Assembly: GCA_038503065.1 (NCBI GenBank)
Contig: JBCAMK010000003.1
Location: forward strand, 2,852,001 to 2,916,000
DNA from: Paragyromitra xinjiangensis
Lineage: Eukaryota; Ascomycota; Pezizomycetes; Pezizales; Discinaceae
Direction of reading: 5' to 3'
DNA: 64,000 nucleotides
In this document: positions 60,301-64,000 of the stretch, in pieces
Layout: each line of letters opens with the position of its first letter
Position numbering within the stretch: position 1 is the stretch's first letter
The notes under the pieces: model-generated
The model's database searches: none
What the model was told of the DNA's origin: nothing
Seen by the model: the letters and a program-made list of their open reading frames with translations, nothing else
Position numbers and translations under genes: made by a program

Positions 60301-61216
60301 CGGTTTGTCTCTACTTTATTTCCGCTATATGGTTACCAAATAGACTTGCTAACCAGATCTCATAGATAACCATCCTATCCTCATGGATTTTGGCGGCAAC
60401 ACAACCGACTTGAGTGACTCAGAGTGCTATGAGGATGACTGGCTCTGCGCTCACTGTTACGAGGCCAGGAAAGCCAGGAAAGCTAGAAAAGCGAAGCTCA
60501 AGAAGCATAGAGATATGGATCCTCTAGCGATGAGAGCATTATTCGGAGAGAAGTTTAGTCTCGGTGAGATACGCGACGTTATGGAACGCCAAGATATCGA
60601 GAAGGCAAATACGGAAGGCTGGCTGAGGCATGTCCTGGAGGAAACCGATGGCTACGATATGCCTGAACTAATTGATTTGGACGAGGATGAAGAACCGATG
60701 CCGTCTCTAATCGATTCAAACGGAGATGTAGTGCTAGATTTGGTTGGCTCAGGCGAAAATGTAGCGTCAAATTCACCCTACCCGGAGAGTCATGGCGGTG
60801 ATACACTAGGTTTGACCGAGTCGAATGAAGATGGACCCTCTACTGGATCTGGTGAAGAAACAATATCAGGCCCTTCGGATCCCTCTGACAAGGGAATGGA
60901 GCATAGGTCCTCGACTTTGGAAGGTAATTTCGACGAAATCGATATTAGTAAACCGCACAGTGAAGGCAAGGATATCTACACAGGCATAAAAGGCACAAAG
61001 ATCTTCGGCGGGCAGCAAAGCACCAAATATCATGACAAACCTAATACCCCTATAGGGTATTCATCCCGTCATAGTGGGGACATCGAAGCGAGTTCCAGCG
61101 TCGAATTAGTCGAAGACATAATCGCGGTCGCGCCGAAGAGGGAACAATTGGAGGATCGTGCAGAAGTTATCTCGGACGAAAAGTACCTCGTTGATTCCGA
61201 GTCTAATGCCGAGTAA
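57374..61216 (+). CDS. large F-box-like, low-complexity, Cys-rich protein
   Basis: A 1101-residue protein of unknown function. Exons 57374-58153, 58289-59446, 59632-59687, 59842-60302 and 60366-61216 join in phase. Residues 45-95 (LEHVLILSPFLDCLLAHLTT, then ILRFTNVSRTVR) look like an F-box, followed by leucine-rich segments (LTVLILDGTDVG, LKELSLRRCAQIEHLD) suggesting LRR-like repeats. Residues 280-590 are Ser/Thr/Gly/Pro-rich and probably disordered, with a TVD(A/P)TI motif occurring twice. Residues 640-820 are packed with CxxC pairs (CGRCVANMTCQKCHNFYC, CPICGPCCDPC, CAYCSERFC, CKSCKEITCWEC, CWSCESRFCEDC), a multi-zinc domain. Another pair (WLCAHC) and a basic run (ARKARKARKAKLKKHR) open the last exon, which then turns acidic. 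The combination suggests a ubiquitin-ligase component or zinc-binding adaptor. Confidence 0.82.
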
Positions 61217-64000
61217 TCTTTGTACTGCCTCTAATTTCCGCCGAATCTTCGGATACACAAATGACTGTCGAATTGGCATTGAGTGATAAATCAAAGCATA
61301 CGAAAGGAGTTATGGGAATACCTAGAGGATACGCTATTCACGTTGATTTGAATTTATCAGAAACTTGGCGGTGAAATCTGATGTATCTCTTTTCGCAATT
61401 TTTTCTGTTTGTTAACTATATCGTTTCTTTGGTTTCTCCTATACATGCTGGTTGGTTCTGGGTGGGGGTCCGGAAGTCGGTTTCGTCTCCTGCACATGGG
61501 AACACCATAGCCGATGGGGTTGAAAGATTTGTATAACAAGGGAGCCTTCCGATTGAAAGGAAGCAATATCTTATTATAGTGGGTCACGTTGGTAGTGGTG
61601 GAATATTAAGCCGGTTACACTGCGGGGTATTTCAGCTTCTCCTCATCATTTCAAAGTATGTAAGGTTAGATTCCTCCTGTATCCGCTGTCTTTTGTTTCA
61701 CCGTAATACTGTGCAAAGAGGCTGATTGACACTGATCGACCGATAGCCTACGATTAAGGAGTTCGAGGTGATCCAACCGCTTAATGTTATCACAAATCTT
61801 TGAGATTCAGGTTGAGGCTCTAATGGAGATACTTGTCGCACAATGTACCCGGATTGAGATTAAGTATTGGTGGATCATTGCCTAATTCGTATGGTGACAA
61901 TACTTAATCTCGTCCCAAGTATTATCCGAAGAAATATCTGTCATGTGTACATTTATTTGCATTACAATCGATTTATTAGAACTCACTGCAATCGATGGGT
62001 TGCCCAACTCAATCAACGAGATGATGCCATTACTTTACAGCACTATTCTACTCGTGGTAAGTCAGTAAATAGGGATTAAACTGCCGGGTCATTAGGTTGT
62101 TGATTACATCGCGGTAGTTGAGCAAGCCCCATAGATCGCTTGACGTTTTTTGTCTTTTTTTGTTTCCTTTTTTTTCTCCCATCCCCTTTCAGGACGACGT
62201 TTTTGACTCCAACCAACTGCATGCAGTGCGCACCACACACGCTTTCTTCCGACCTTAGAGTGCCTAACCCGAAACCATGTGCGCCGGCCCCGATCCCGAA
62301 CCTGGAGACCATGCATGAGATGCGGTGCGTACAATGACGATTTTACATATGTGCTGCAGTAAATCCGTGCAGAGAGACGGGCTGGGATGAGCCCGTTGAT
62401 TGGGAACATGCGTGACAGCTAGCGGCCTGAGGGTTTCGAGGGAAAGAGGGAAAGAGATGAGAGGAGGGACGGATCCCACCGGATCGTGTGCGAAGTGAAG
62501 GAGCCGTTTAGACTGCCTGTGATTTTGCTTCCTTCCTTCCCGCATTCTTTCCCCTTACATTTGCTCTGATAGGGCGTGGTAGTCGCTAGGACTAACCTCA
62601 AATGTTTACTCTAATGAATCATCATCAGCGCCACCCCTCCTCCTGTTCCTCGCAGAAGAGCGATGAACGTGAGGGGCACTGACTGACTGGCATGCGACGA
62701 GGCAGGGGCTCAAATCCCTAATAATCACCTCTTGCGACAGGCTTTTCTACTCTGCCTCTAGCGAGTATCGCGGCTGTGAGACCATCCATATGCTCGATAA
62801 CGTGCGCGGATCTCATCTGGTGGTCTTTCAATTATTTTCGGTCTTCCTTACTCCTAGGGTTCCTCCTCATTCGCCCAATCCCCTACCAGCTTTTTTATCT
62901 TCCTTCCACTTCGATTCTTAGAGGCCCTTGTTCAATCCTGGATCGAGGACCATCCGTCCTCGTGGCGAAGGACATCACTATTATTAAGACACTCATCCAT
63001 GGCTCTGGCAAGGCGGTACCGGTACCGCTTCCCTCCCCTCTCTCTACCCCCCCCCGTTGTTCCCCGATTGTCCGGGAACGGTGTTGCACGGCAAGTGTCT
63101 TTCTTTCATCCATCACTACATCCGTCTTGACAAGTCACTCGTCATCCATCTTAAACAGAGGGGTAAAACCTGCCAAAAATACCACAAGAAGCCTCTCATC
63201 TCGATTCTGCCGTTGTCACATCCATCACTTGCCTGCATCTGATCTCACTGGTACGACACTTCCCAGGGGTTGATCATCTTCAATCTCTCCCTGCAGACAT
63301 AATCCTGTACTGCCAATGTGCAATTAGTCCACAATTCGAACGAACACGGACCCTAGAGCGAAAAAGGCGAGAGAGACTCAGATACCATACCTAGCTGCCG
63401 TCAACTTCTACTACGCCACCTGACCCCACCGGTACTCCATAAGGCAATTTCAGTGCCAGCATCGTGTACTGTTATTAGACATCAGGTTTTTTGGTTATCT
63501 TTCGTTGGCAGGCACGCCCCCACAAGGCCATTATCGTGTATTTTGTCGGTTGAGTTAGGTTGTAGGTGAGCAATATAATACGTTTTTCCACTTTTATTTC
63601 TATTGGCTCTAAGATTTTTGCTCTCTCCGCCTTAAGCCTCGTTTCCTTGCCTGCTTGTCTCAATTGCCCATTGCTCATTGTTGTGCCGTCACCTCACCCA
63701 GGCATTTGATATTGCAGCTCCCACCATATCGATATCTATTCTTTAAGGCTTACTACCACCATTATCACCTGATAGTTTATAATGTTGTACCCAATTACCT
63801 GCGTGAGTTTCACAACTAACCGGGTTCGAGAAACCGTAGTTGGCTGTATACGTCGCATCGGATCACATCCGCACACCCCCCACCCCCCTCTTGTTTACGT
63901 GTCGCCCCGTTTGTGCATTTCGCACATACACCTTCTCAGCCCGGCGGACGGCTACCAGCATTAGATTAGTTGTTTTTTCTTGTACTCATCTTTCACCGAT
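61217..64000. other. right-edge spacer, possibly the leader of a gene beyond the window
   Basis: 2.8 kb with no confident gene. From about 62780 on the sequence is rich in CT and C runs, like a long fungal 5' leader on the plus strand. An ATG at 63782 is followed after seven codons by a good donor (TGC/GTGAGT), so it could be a first exon of a gene to the right. The frame at 62776-63273 lacks an ATG context or motif I can support. A short palindrome (GCGGTACCGGTACCGC) lies near 63013-63028. Confidence 0.4.

Noticed and set aside
62776..63273. 165-codon frame near the right edge
   Set aside because: C/T-rich leader-like composition, first ATG uncertain, no domain; better read as 5' leader of a gene outside the window.
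1..64000. CRISPR arrays, bacterial-type operons, phage or defence systems
   Set aside because: None present; the spliced genes and promoters are eukaryotic, and the only tandem repeats are the minisatellites described.

Overview
The window is nuclear DNA from a filamentous ascomycete fungus. Nearly every protein-coding gene is split by short introns (about 47-110 bp, one of 223 bp) with GT...AG ends and a branch-like CTAAC/CTGAT element. The products are fungal in type: exocyst Sec6, Flc/TRP flavin-carrier family, NASP-type histone chaperone, ER J-protein, 5-oxoprolinase. Protein style and the gene-poor AT-leaning spacers would fit Leotiomycetes, but that placement is inference.

Layout. 1-900: 3' end of DNA ligase I (+). 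3.07-3.91 kb: Yippee-like zinc protein (-). 4.54-4.96 kb: small unknown gene (-). 6.43-7.51 kb: ornithine decarboxylase antizyme (+), which needs a +1 ribosomal frameshift. 8.90-11.56 kb: SEC6 (+). 12.88-13.86 kb: F-box/ankyrin protein (-). 16.19-17.78 kb: NASP/Sim3-like chaperone (+). 18.69-19.65 and 20.38-21.04 kb: two paralogous genes of an unrecognised family (+); the first has a Q-rich extension behind in-frame TAG codons. 21.75-22.78 kb: single-pass membrane protein (-). 28.27-32.65 kb: 5-oxoprolinase (+). 35.70-38.25 kb: Flc/TRP protein (+). 43.99-45.85 kb: MetE-like methyltransferase with an 18-nt micro-exon (+). 47.23-48.52 kb: Scj1-type ER J-protein ending KDEL (+). 50.17-51.92 kb: MFS transporter (+). 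52.54-52.92 kb: small cytochrome b5 protein with a non-GT 5' splice site (-). 57.37-61.22 kb: 1101-residue F-box/low-complexity/Cys-rich protein (+).

The gene models were rebuilt by hand. Each was accepted only when the exon phases joined exactly and the joined protein read through. Between the genes lie long spacers (22.8-28.3, 38.3-44.0 and 52.9-57.4 kb) with inverted-repeat elements of MITE type, a 72-bp minisatellite and possible decayed transposon remains, but no intact transposase.

The genes are ordinary and functionally unlinked: DNA replication, polyamine control, secretion, chromatin, glutathione salvage, membrane transport, ER folding. There is no sign of a secondary-metabolite or other cluster. 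The points most worth follow-up are the two-gene novel family with its TAG-punctuated tail, the antizyme frameshift, the GA-AG intron of the cytochrome b5 gene, the intron of SEC6 bounded by a 10-nt direct repeat, and the 1101-aa F-box/Cys-rich protein.
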